Source: JAWMQL01 sp033283165 | Lineage (GTDB): Bacteria > Pseudomonadota > Gammaproteobacteria > Pseudomonadales > Halieaceae | DNA: 64,000 bases | Direction: 5' to 3' | Assembly (NCBI GenBank): GCA_033283165.1 | Contig: JAWMQL010000005.1 | Span: forward strand, 186,001-250,000 | In this document: piece after piece, positions 52,494 through 60,581 of the stretch | Layout: every line of letters begins with the position of its first letter | Numbering within the stretch: position 1 is the first letter of the stretch | Notes under the pieces: generated by a model | Seen by the model: the letters and a program-made list of their open reading frames with translations, nothing else | What the model was told of the DNA's origin: nothing | Database searches by the model: none | Program-made: the position numbers and the translations under genes

Positions 52494-52527
52494 TATTAAG
52501 ATTTTATTAAGAATCGCAGGCTATAAT
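52494..52527 (+). promoter_or_regulatory. PmrA/BasR-like direct repeat with -10 box
   Basis: ATTAAG-N5-ATTAAG (within 52494-52512; the 8-base unit TATTAAGA repeats at 11-bp steps) differs from the known PmrA box YTTAAK-N5-YTTAAK only in the first base of each half. TATAAT follows at 52522-52527; the second half-site overlaps or follows the expected -35 position, fitting response-regulator activation. Confidence 0.5.
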
Positions 52528-52690
52528 CGGGTGCTTATGACTGTGCCCGATTAATGGCTCCCTGCAACCCGTCCCCAAACAGAACTACCGGATAGCTCTT
52601 GATTCCCGAACACTTCATGTCGCTGATAAACAGGCCCGGTCCGGGGCGAGACAAAGCAGACTTTGATCCTACCGGCGGGAAGCACCCGGG

Positions 52691-53932
52691 ATGAAGATGT
52701 CCATGCTGCGCAAGGTGGACCGCTGGCTCGGCATCCCCATGACCCTGTCTCTCACGCTGGTGAGAAAGGCCCTGGGGTGGATAACCCCGTCCGCGAGCGG
52801 GCCAGCCCAGAGCATCCTGTTCGTCAAGCTGGCGGAACAGGGCTCGACGGTACTGGCCTACGGCGCTATCCAGCGGGCTGTCGAGATGGTAGGCCGGGAC
52901 AAGGTCTATTTCCTGGCCTTCGACAACAACCGCTTTATTATTGATGCACTGGACCTGATTCCGCGCCAGAACGTCATAACAATCGACGAATCCTCTCTGC
53001 CGGTCGCCATGATCTCCTCCCTCAAGGCCGTCGCCCGAATGCGCAGCCTGTCCATTGATGCCGCCATTGATATGGAGTTCTTTGCCCGCTCCTCCGCGGT
53101 CTTCACGTTCCTCAGCGGCAGCCGTCGGCGGGTCGGCCTGCACCGTTATGCCGGGGGCGGGGCCTACCGGGGAGACCTGATGACCCATCGGCTGGTCTAC
53201 AATCCACACCTGCATACCAGCCAGGTTTTTTACAGCATGGTAGAGGCCCTGAATTATCCCGACTCGGCGTTTCCTACCTTTGCCCTGCAGGTGCCTGAAA
53301 TCAAGGCGCTGCCACTACCTGAACACAAGCCTGCGGCCGCGGACATCGCTGCTGTGCAGGCCATTGTCTGCGAAACCTCGGGCCAGAGCGACGTACCTCC
53401 GCTGATCCTGCTCAACGTCAACTGCAGCGACCTGCTGCCCCTGCGCAAATGGGACAATCGCAACTACGTCAGCCTGGCGCGGTGCCTGCTGGAGTATTAC
53501 GAGGATGTTTATATCGGCTTTACCGGCGCTCCCTCGGAAGCGGAGGACACAGAGCTGCTGGTCCGCGAGGTGGGCTCTCCGCGATGCGTGAACTTCGCCG
53601 GCAGGACGACCATGGAACAGCTCCTGGCCCTGTATTCCCTGGCGCGGGTTCTGGTCACCAATGACAGTGGCCCCGCTCATTTCGCTACCCTGACCACGAT
53701 CCAGACCCTGACCCTGTTCGGCCCCGAAACACCCCGGCTCTTTGCCGCAAATTCGCCCCGCAGTCATACCCTGTGGGCCGGGCTCGCCTGCAGCCCCTGC
53801 GTCAGCGCCTACAACAATCGGGTATCATGCTGTGTAGACAACCAATGCATGCAGCGCATAACCGTAGACCAGGTCTTCAACCGGGCCTGCGAACTCTACG
53901 AGTCCGGCGGAAGGAACCCAGTGCATGGCTGA
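52691..53932 (+). CDS. Glycosyltransferase family 9 (heptosyltransferase-like)
   Basis: A 413-residue GT-B fold protein of family GT9. It has SILFVKLAEQGSTVLAYGAI at the start of the N-lobe, and in the C-lobe LILLNVNCSD, the LASLYSLARVLVTNDSGPAHF-like stretch and TLFGPETPRL, which form the nucleotide-sugar site (D-S-G-P-x-H). Such enzymes add heptose or similar sugars to LPS core or surface glycans in the cytoplasm. It is first in a rightward operon and overlaps the next gene by 8 bp. Confidence 0.88.
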   Translation: MKMSMLRKVDRWLGIPMTLSLTLVRKALGWITPSASGPAQSILFVKLAEQGSTVLAYGAIQRAVEMVGRDKVYFLAFDNNRFIIDALDLIPRQNVITIDESSLPVAMISSLKAVARMRSLSIDAAIDMEFFARSSAVFTFLSGSRRRVGLHRYAGGGAYRGDLMTHRLVYNPHLHTSQVFYSMVEALNYPDSAFPTFALQVPEIKALPLPEHKPAAADIAAVQAIVCETSGQSDVPPLILLNVNCSDLLPLRKWDNRNYVSLARCLLEYYEDVYIGFTGAPSEAEDTELLVREVGSPRCVNFAGRTTMEQLLALYSLARVLVTNDSGPAHFATLTTIQTLTLFGPETPRLFAANSPRSHTLWAGLACSPCVSAYNNRVSCCVDNQCMQRITVDQVFNRACELYESGGRNPVHG

Positions 53933-54983
53933 AACGGCATCCCATGCCAAAAATTCACCGGCGGACGGGGCCGGGCCGGAACTGGCGATCGATTCCGGCC
54001 TCCCACCGCTTTCGCTGTGGCGGTGGCAGACATTCCTGAGCCTTGCCCTGACCGCGGCACTGCTCGCATTTCTGGCCGCGCAAATCCACTTCGAGTCACT
54101 GTGGCAGGACCTGGCGCAGTGCAACCTGACCTACGTCATGCTCGGCTTGCTGGCCCACTATGCCACGTACCCGGTGCGAGGCCTCCGCTGGCGACGAACA
54201 CTGGGCGGCCGAACGGGGAAGATCCCCGGGCGGACCTTTGGCATGATCGTGTTTTTTTACAATGCGGTCGACAATGTGGTCCCCGCGAAACTCGGAGACA
54301 TCTACGCTGCCCACATGGCCCGGATCAACTTCGGCATTCGACGCTCTTCAGCCCTGGGCTCCATCGTTTTCCTGCGCCTGATAGACGCCTGGATCGTGTT
54401 CCTGCTGGCGGTTGTATCGAGCTGGTTCGTTTTTTCCCATCACATTCCCGATAACGTGGTCTGGGGATTGGGTGCGGGACTCCTGCTGGCACTGGTCGTC
54501 ACCGGGGCACTGGTCTTCATGGTCCTGCTCAGACACTCCACCCCCGGTTGGGTACCCCAGCGCATCGCCGAGATGATCGAGGCGTTTCACGGTACAATGT
54601 GGCCTGCTCGAAAGGACTGGGTTCCCGTTCTGGCTTTCACCGTTATCATCTGGTCTCTCGAAACAGTATGGATCTACTACCTGATCGCCGCTTTCGGAGT
54701 GCAACTGTCGATACTGGAGCTGGTATTCCTGACCCAGATCCCGCTGTTGGCATCCGCTTTTCCGCTCACACCGTCGGGCGCCGGTGCCGTTGAGATCACG
54801 TTGTTCGGATGCCTGCAGTTACTGTCTGTCCCGGCTTCCCTGGCAACCTCGATTACCGTCGTTAACCGACTCATCGATTACTGGTTACACATCGTGCTGG
54901 GAGCGCTCATGTGGGCATTCCGGCAGCCACTTGGCATTCACACCCTGCGCGAACGGGTCGCGCTGGATCCAGAAGCAGACTGA
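53925..54983 (+). CDS. Flippase-like integral membrane protein (LPG_synthase_TM/UPF0104)
   Basis: A 352-residue membrane protein with about eight helices and the family pattern VRGLRWRRTLGG, FYNAVDNVVPAKLGDIYAAHM and LTPSGAGAVEITL. Members include AglD-related and MprF-type transmembrane domains, and are proposed to move lipid-linked substrates. It overlaps the GT9 gene by 8 bp and is followed by aminotransferase genes, which suggests it handles a lipid-linked amino-sugar intermediate. Confidence 0.85.
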   Translation: MAETASHAKNSPADGAGPELAIDSGLPPLSLWRWQTFLSLALTAALLAFLAAQIHFESLWQDLAQCNLTYVMLGLLAHYATYPVRGLRWRRTLGGRTGKIPGRTFGMIVFFYNAVDNVVPAKLGDIYAAHMARINFGIRRSSALGSIVFLRLIDAWIVFLLAVVSSWFVFSHHIPDNVVWGLGAGLLLALVVTGALVFMVLLRHSTPGWVPQRIAEMIEAFHGTMWPARKDWVPVLAFTVIIWSLETVWIYYLIAAFGVQLSILELVFLTQIPLLASAFPLTPSGAGAVEITLFGCLQLLSVPASLATSITVVNRLIDYWLHIVLGALMWAFRQPLGIHTLRERVALDPEAD

Positions 54984-55015
54984 CCGGGCGTACCTGGACA
55001 AATGGACAAGCAAAC

Positions 55016-56272
55016 ATGAATTTTTTGAGCACCGTACCCCGTCGCTGTGTGAACCTGCCACCCGGCTCCCTCTGGACGCTGCTCACCAGCGCGCTCACCG
55101 GCAGGTTGCAACGCGGACCCGCCATAGAGCAGTTCAGTCGCCGCTTCGAGGAATACCTGGGGACAGGGCACGTTTTCGGCGTGGCACAGGGTCGGTCTGC
55201 CTTTGAGCTGGCCCTGCAGGCGCTCGACCTCGAGGAAGGCAGCGAAATCATCTTCCCCGTGTTCACTTTTCCCGTCATGCCACTGGTGGCCAAGCTGCAG
55301 GGTTTCAAGCCGGTATTCTGCGACGTGGATCCGCTGACCTTCAACGTCCGGGCCAGCGATATAGAAGCCTGTCTCACGGACCGGACATCGGCAGTCCTGG
55401 CCACCCACCTGTTCGGGCAACCCTGCGACGTAGCGGCGATAGAGGCCCTCACCAGCGGGCGGGGGATTCGACTGCTGGAAGACTGTGCCCATGCCTGTGG
55501 CCTGCGGATCGACGGCAAGCAGGCGGGGACTTTCGGTGACATAGGCATCTACAGTTTCGCGGAGGGCAAGAATATGCCCTGCTTCGGCGGCGGCGCGATC
55601 GCGGTCAGGGATGCTGCCGTCGCGGAGCGTGCGCGCGACATTCTGGCCCGCGGGACAGAACAGGACAGCGGAGCGGTCTTCAAGAAGGGCCTCTCCACCT
55701 GGATCAAGTGGCTGCTTACCCGGCCCCTGGTGTTTGGTCTCAGCGCCTACCCCGTATTGCGGCTCAAACTGGCTACGGGCAAACCGCTGATGGACTCCGA
55801 CGTCGGAAACGACCTGCTGTCTGCCTACACCGCGGCCAATCCGGGCGTGGTGAAAATGGCCAATCTCCAGGCAGCAATCGGACTCAGGCAGCTGAAGCAC
55901 ATAGACGCCTTCAACGCGGGGGCCAGGAGCAATGCCGAATTGCTGTCGCGGGAGCTGGGTTCGGTCAGCGGGATAAGCCTGCCACCTCCAGGAGCCAACC
56001 ATATCTACGTTTACTACCCGATCGCCGTCGACCCCGATAAAAGGGACAGCCTGCGCAACCACCTGCTGCGCCACGGTATTGACGGCAAAATCACCGATAT
56101 GTCGGACTGTTCCCAACTCGACGCTTTTCGCGAGGGGGAAGGGGAAGGCAGCGCGGCACTGCCAGTCCGGGAGGCGTCGCTGCTGGAAATCTGCGTGTAC
56201 CCCGTCATTTCTGCCAGCAAGATCAAGCGCATTGCCAGGGTTATCCGGGCCTGGTCCGGGCTGCCCTCATGA
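55016..56272 (+). CDS. DegT/DnrJ/EryC1/StrS aminotransferase (first copy)
   Basis: A 418-residue PLP-dependent sugar aminotransferase-type protein. The PLP pocket is visible in VAQGRSAFELALQAL, LLEDCAHACGLRIDG (Asp for the pyridine N) and FAEGKNMPCFGGGAIAV (Schiff-base Lys). It probably aminates a nucleotide-linked keto sugar, like ArnB. The ATG at 55016 has only a weak RBS; the frame is open to 54911 inside the flippase gene. Its last four bases overlap the second copy (ATGA). Confidence 0.87.
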   Translation: MNFLSTVPRRCVNLPPGSLWTLLTSALTGRLQRGPAIEQFSRRFEEYLGTGHVFGVAQGRSAFELALQALDLEEGSEIIFPVFTFPVMPLVAKLQGFKPVFCDVDPLTFNVRASDIEACLTDRTSAVLATHLFGQPCDVAAIEALTSGRGIRLLEDCAHACGLRIDGKQAGTFGDIGIYSFAEGKNMPCFGGGAIAVRDAAVAERARDILARGTEQDSGAVFKKGLSTWIKWLLTRPLVFGLSAYPVLRLKLATGKPLMDSDVGNDLLSAYTAANPGVVKMANLQAAIGLRQLKHIDAFNAGARSNAELLSRELGSVSGISLPPPGANHIYVYYPIAVDPDKRDSLRNHLLRHGIDGKITDMSDCSQLDAFREGEGEGSAALPVREASLLEICVYPVISASKIKRIARVIRAWSGLPS

Positions 56273-57444
56273 GCGGCATGACGCTGTTCCCTCCCTACTC
56301 TCTCGAAGAGACACAGCGGCAGTTCTACGGTGTGGACGAAGATGCCGTGGGAAGAATCGTGAGAGAGGTGATCGACGAGGAGTTTTCGGTCGTGGATGGC
56401 GGGATCCTGGAGCGCTTCGAGGAAGCGACCGCTGAATTTCTTGGCACACCCCACGCCGTCGCCGTCAGCAACGGGACGGCCGCACTGCACCTCGCGCTGT
56501 TCGCCATGGATCTGCAGCCGGGCGATGAAGTACTCATTCCTTCATACGCCTACTACGCCGTGCCACTGGCGGTTTGCCTGATGGGCGGTATCCCGGTGTT
56601 CTGCGACGTCCGCGCAGAAGACCTGACCATCGACCTGGAAGACGCGGACCGGATGCGCACCTCGCGCACCCGCGCTATGATCGTTCACCAGCCGCACGGC
56701 TGTCCGGCAGATGCCGGGCAACTTCGCTCCTATGCCGACCGGCACGGCCTGCAGCTGATCTGCGATGCCGCCCAGGCCCACGGCGCCCGCTGGGACGACC
56801 ACCCACTGGGCTATTACTACGACTACATCTGTAGTTCCCTGGGCAAGGGAAAGTTGATCTCCGGCGGAGAGCTGGGGGTGGTTACCGCGCCCAGTGACCG
56901 CTGCCGCGACCGTATGTTGCTGTACGGCCACGTCAACCGGGTTCCCGCCGCGCTGTTGACTGACGAGTACCGACATATCGATAACGCCGTGGGTGTGAAG
57001 TATCGCCCTCACCCTTTCGCCCTCACCCTGGCCCTGGAGCAGATGAGCACCTATGCCGCGCGATCGAGCCGGCTGGTGAACAACGTGCAGTTATTCGAGC
57101 GCGGGCTGGATGACCTCGATGCATTCAGCGCCCTGCAACCCGACCCGAAGGCAAGTCGGGTCTACTGGCGTTTCCCGGTGAAGGTGAATACGTCCTGCGC
57201 AGATCTGGAGACCCTGGTGAGACGGCTGCAGGAGCGTAACTGCCCGGTTCAACGCAACCCCGGGACGCTGGCACACAGGCACAGTGTGGTCACCGAATAT
57301 TACGGAATTAAAACGGATCGGGCTTTTCCCGTGGCCGAGCGGATTGCCGGTGAAATCCTGCACGTCGATGCCTTTCCCCTGTACCAGGAAGGGCGCTCAG
57401 AACTGCTGCTCAGAGCCTTTGCCGAGGCTTGTGACGCGGTGTGA
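56269..57444 (+). CDS. DegT/DnrJ/EryC1/StrS aminotransferase (second copy)
   Basis: A 391-residue member of the same aminotransferase family, clearly diverged from its neighbour. PLP features: AVSNGTAALHLALFAMDL, LICDAAQAHGARW and CSSLGKGKLISGGELGVV (Lys in the Schiff-base position). The ATGA overlap shows coupling. Two different aminotransferases in tandem suggest two amino groups or two distinct sugars. Confidence 0.87.
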   Translation: MSGMTLFPPYSLEETQRQFYGVDEDAVGRIVREVIDEEFSVVDGGILERFEEATAEFLGTPHAVAVSNGTAALHLALFAMDLQPGDEVLIPSYAYYAVPLAVCLMGGIPVFCDVRAEDLTIDLEDADRMRTSRTRAMIVHQPHGCPADAGQLRSYADRHGLQLICDAAQAHGARWDDHPLGYYYDYICSSLGKGKLISGGELGVVTAPSDRCRDRMLLYGHVNRVPAALLTDEYRHIDNAVGVKYRPHPFALTLALEQMSTYAARSSRLVNNVQLFERGLDDLDAFSALQPDPKASRVYWRFPVKVNTSCADLETLVRRLQERNCPVQRNPGTLAHRHSVVTEYYGIKTDRAFPVAERIAGEILHVDAFPLYQEGRSELLLRAFAEACDAV

Positions 57445-57470
57445 TCGAATCGGAGTAGAGGAACACTTTG

Positions 57471-59129
57471 ATGACCTTCCTGGACAGACAAGGAAAAGCG
57501 GTAACCATTGCGCTGCTGAGCATTGGCCTGTTGCTGTTTCTTTACTACGTCGGGGCGCGCGACTTCTGGCCCACGGATGAGGATGAATATGGCCAGATCA
57601 GCCGGGAGATGCTGCGCAGCGGCAACTGGCTCCTGGCCACCTGCAACGGCGAGCCCTGGACCATCAAGCCCGTGCTGCTCAACTGGCTGATTGCGTTGAT
57701 TTCACTGCCCTGGGGCGACGTGACTGAATTCCGGGCGCGTTTCTTCTCGTCCATGGGCGGACTGGGCGGCTTCATGCTGACTTACTACCTGGGCAAGCGC
57801 ATTTTCTCGACCCGGGCCGGCATTCTCAGCGCCCTGGCACTCGGCACCAGTGTCGTGTTTTTGCAACAGGCCCGCTGGGCCCAGACCTACATGCTGTCCG
57901 CTTTCTTCTCGACCCTGGCTATCGTGTCTTTCTATGTCGCCTACACCGACCCCGAGCGCCGGACGCAGGCACACCTGGTCATGTACACGGCAACCGCGCT
58001 GGGAGTGCTGACCATGGGGCCGGTCAATCTCGCCATGCCGGGCCTGGTCTGCTTTACCTTCCTGGTGGTCATGCGCGACCTGGGGCACATGAAAAACATG
58101 ATGCTGGTGCGCGGCACGCTGCTGTTCCTGGCGATAGCAGCCCCCTGGTACGCGTACGTGGCGACCCAGGAGGATTACGGCTTCGACCTGCTGATTACCA
58201 CGAACGTGACGCGTTACGTGGACACCTGGACTCACTCACAGCCGTTCTATTTTTACCTGCGTGACCTGTTATGGTCTTTCGCGCCGTGGTCATTCTTCCT
58301 GCCTTCGGCCCTGTGGCTGGCGTTCTCAAGCCGCTCGCGCCCACACCGCCAGGGCGTCACTCTAGCCCTGGTATGGTTCATCAGCCTGTTGCTGTTCTTT
58401 TCTATCGCTGATGGTAAGCGACCCCAGTACCTGCTGGGCGCCTATCCGGCGCTGGCCCTGCTGGTGGGCTACCTGCTCGACCGCGCCCTGCAGCACTGGC
58501 AGGAGCCCTTCTACCGTCGATCCGTGGTAATTCCCAGTCTACTCCTCGCGGTGCTATGGCTACTGCTGGCGATCGGGATGCCGATCGTCGCCGGGAAACG
58601 TAACGAGGAGTGGGTACTGCCGGCACTGGGTATTTCGCTGCTGGCCGCGGGTTTTGCAGTGGCGACACTGGTGGCATGGCGCAGGGATCGCCCGCAACAG
58701 CTGGTGGTCATGCCCGCCGTCTTTGTCCTCGCGGTAGTGCTGTACAGCGTGCACGCCATCATCCCACTGGTGGACCAGGTCAAGACCGTCAAACCCTACA
58801 GCGAGTACATCAGGAGCCTGCTCGACGAAGCGCCGGAAACCCGGTGGGGCATGTACCGGACATACCGCGCCCGGTTCATTTACTACGCAGATCACTTCAC
58901 GACCGAGCTTCAGACCGAAGAGGAACTGCGTGCGTTCATGGCGCAGCCCGGACCGCTGCTCGTCGTGGTACGGGGGCGGGAATACGATATGTTGAAGGAC
59001 ACGCTGCTGGCCGATACCACGCTGATCGACCGGCAGCGCATCGGCAGCCGCGATCTCGCCCTGGTATCGAGGAAAGCCGCCGAGCCCCTCAGCTTACCAG
59101 GCCGACCCGGCGTGCCAGATCCGACGTGA
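57471..59129 (+). CDS. ArnT-like membrane glycosyltransferase (GT39/GT83)
   Basis: A 552-residue GT-C-fold protein with about twelve helices. The first periplasmic loop contains DFWPTDEDEYGQISREMLRS (catalytic acidic residues) and GEPWTIKPVLLNWLIAL, as in ArnT, which transfers a sugar from undecaprenyl phosphate to lipid A. Here it would move a polyprenyl-linked sugar onto a surface acceptor in the periplasm. The ATG at 57471 follows an in-frame TTG. Its last 41 bp overlap the convergent oxidase gene. Confidence 0.88.
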   Translation: MTFLDRQGKAVTIALLSIGLLLFLYYVGARDFWPTDEDEYGQISREMLRSGNWLLATCNGEPWTIKPVLLNWLIALISLPWGDVTEFRARFFSSMGGLGGFMLTYYLGKRIFSTRAGILSALALGTSVVFLQQARWAQTYMLSAFFSTLAIVSFYVAYTDPERRTQAHLVMYTATALGVLTMGPVNLAMPGLVCFTFLVVMRDLGHMKNMMLVRGTLLFLAIAAPWYAYVATQEDYGFDLLITTNVTRYVDTWTHSQPFYFYLRDLLWSFAPWSFFLPSALWLAFSSRSRPHRQGVTLALVWFISLLLFFSIADGKRPQYLLGAYPALALLVGYLLDRALQHWQEPFYRRSVVIPSLLLAVLWLLLAIGMPIVAGKRNEEWVLPALGISLLAAGFAVATLVAWRRDRPQQLVVMPAVFVLAVVLYSVHAIIPLVDQVKTVKPYSEYIRSLLDEAPETRWGMYRTYRARFIYYADHFTTELQTEEELRAFMAQPGPLLVVVRGREYDMLKDTLLADTTLIDRQRIGSRDLALVSRKAAEPLSLPGRPGVPDPT

Positions 59130-60519
59130 ACAACCCGTCGGGGTCCAGCTCCCGCTTGATGGCCTGCAACTCCACCGCACGCGGATAAATCCGCTCGAAC
59201 TGCTCGGGTCTCAGGACCTGGTCCTTGGCCAGGTGTATCTTGCCGCCCCGCCGCGCGGTGGCCTCCAGCAGTCTGTCGATGGCGGCCCTGCTGGCCATTT
59301 CATTGTGTTTCTTGGGATGGAATTCGAAGTTGAGGCTGTAGCCATCCTCCGAGAAGGACAACAGGCCCTCGTCCCTGCGGTGAATGCGCAGCACGGTCGT
59401 CACCGGGGGGCAGGGAGAGGATTGACAGATTTCCAACAGCTCCACCATCGCCTCGCGCGCCCGCTTACGCGGAAAGGTAAGCTGGACGGTATATCCCCGG
59501 GGTCCGCAAACGAGGTGGGCTGGCGGCACGGTAAAACTCGCCGCAAAGCTGTATTGCAGGAACAGCTCTCGCTTGGGTTCACGTTCCCACCAGGCCAGGA
59601 TGACGCTCATGCGGTAATAGAACCGGTTGAACAGGTTCAGCAGAAACCGCTGGGCGTACAACATCAGGGAGAGTAGTGGGCCGACGGCCTCGTGGAGAGC
59701 GAGCCCCATGGCGCGGTGCCGGTCCAGGCCACGATAGCCCGCTTCCAGCAGGGCCTCCCGCTCCTCGGGGCTGGCGTCATCGTCGGTCCAGTTGGCGGCA
59801 TGCACTACCGAGCGGCCGAGCCGTTTCCCCCCGGCATAGGCGTCGACCCAGACCACGACCAGGTCACTGCTCTCCTCGACCTCGGCCAGGGTACTCAGCA
59901 GGGCATCCACATTGGCCGCCGGGATGCGCCGGACGGCCAGGTAGGGTGATGGTATGCGCTTTAACTGCAGGGTCGCATCCAGTACCACCCCGAGCATACC
60001 GATGCCGCTCACAACCGCGTTAAAGAGGCCGTGCGAGCGGTCAATCTCCAGTACGTCTCCGGCCGCGGTCAGCAGCCGCAGGCGAACCACCTGGTTGTAG
60101 AAGCTTCCCTGCCTGGCGCCATCCTTGCCATTCACGTTGGCGGAAAGCGCGCCGGACACCGACGAGTGGGATTCGGTCGGGCTGGAGGGGAGCGTCAACA
60201 AGCGGTGATGAACGTGCCGGAAGATATCGATCAGGCGCACGCCCGCCTCGACCGTGATCTGGGCCTTGTCCTCATCGAAATCGAGGATGCGATTCATCGC
60301 GCTGACGTCCAGCAGGACCTGTCCGTCGCACAGGGCCTCGTCGCCATAACTGCGCCCCGCGCCCCGGGGACAGATTTTCAGCCCGTGCTCGCGACAATAC
60401 GCGATAACCTGCTGGCAGTCCTCGACCGTCGTGGGTTTGGCCACCAGTGACCGGGTCCTGATGGAACCGACCAGGGAGTGCAGATCTTCCCAGTGCATAA
60501 AATCCGGTAGCGATTCCAT
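59089..60519 (-). CDS. FAD-linked oxidase, DprE1-like
   Basis: A 476-residue VAO/PCMH-type flavoprotein with the FAD signature PRGAGRSYGDEALC, VSGALSANVNGKDGARQGSF and SGIGMLGVVLDATL. These match DprE1, the oxidase that with DprE2 epimerises polyprenyl-phosphoribose to the arabinose donor, although aldonolactone oxidases are also related. No DprE2-like SDR is adjacent, so the assignment rests on motifs and the glycan context. It lies 62 bp downstream of SulP on the same strand. Confidence 0.8.
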   Translation of the reverse strand: MESLPDFMHWEDLHSLVGSIRTRSLVAKPTTVEDCQQVIAYCREHGLKICPRGAGRSYGDEALCDGQVLLDVSAMNRILDFDEDKAQITVEAGVRLIDIFRHVHHRLLTLPSSPTESHSSVSGALSANVNGKDGARQGSFYNQVVRLRLLTAAGDVLEIDRSHGLFNAVVSGIGMLGVVLDATLQLKRIPSPYLAVRRIPAANVDALLSTLAEVEESSDLVVVWVDAYAGGKRLGRSVVHAANWTDDDASPEEREALLEAGYRGLDRHRAMGLALHEAVGPLLSLMLYAQRFLLNLFNRFYYRMSVILAWWEREPKRELFLQYSFAASFTVPPAHLVCGPRGYTVQLTFPRKRAREAMVELLEICQSSPCPPVTTVLRIHRRDEGLLSFSEDGYSLNFEFHPKKHNEMASRAAIDRLLEATARRGGKIHLAKDQVLRPEQFERIYPRAVELQAIKRELDPDGLFTSDLARRVGLVS

Positions 60520-60581
60520 AAACCCGATAGTCCTTCTTTCCTGGCGGCCAGGCCGTGTGAGACCCGGCTGTTCGGCCGTAT

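Larger units (their letters stand above)
52275..52690 (+). other. Divergent control region of the glycan locus
   Basis: This 416-bp gap between the UbiA and GT9 genes has no credible gene. It contains a near-consensus promoter at 52295-52326, a PmrA-like direct repeat with its own -10 at 52494-52527, and an 8-bp inverted repeat (TAATCGGG 52524-52531, CCCGATTA 52546-52553) at the start of the expected transcript. The remaining 130 bp before the GT9 gene holds nothing recognisable. Confidence 0.6.
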
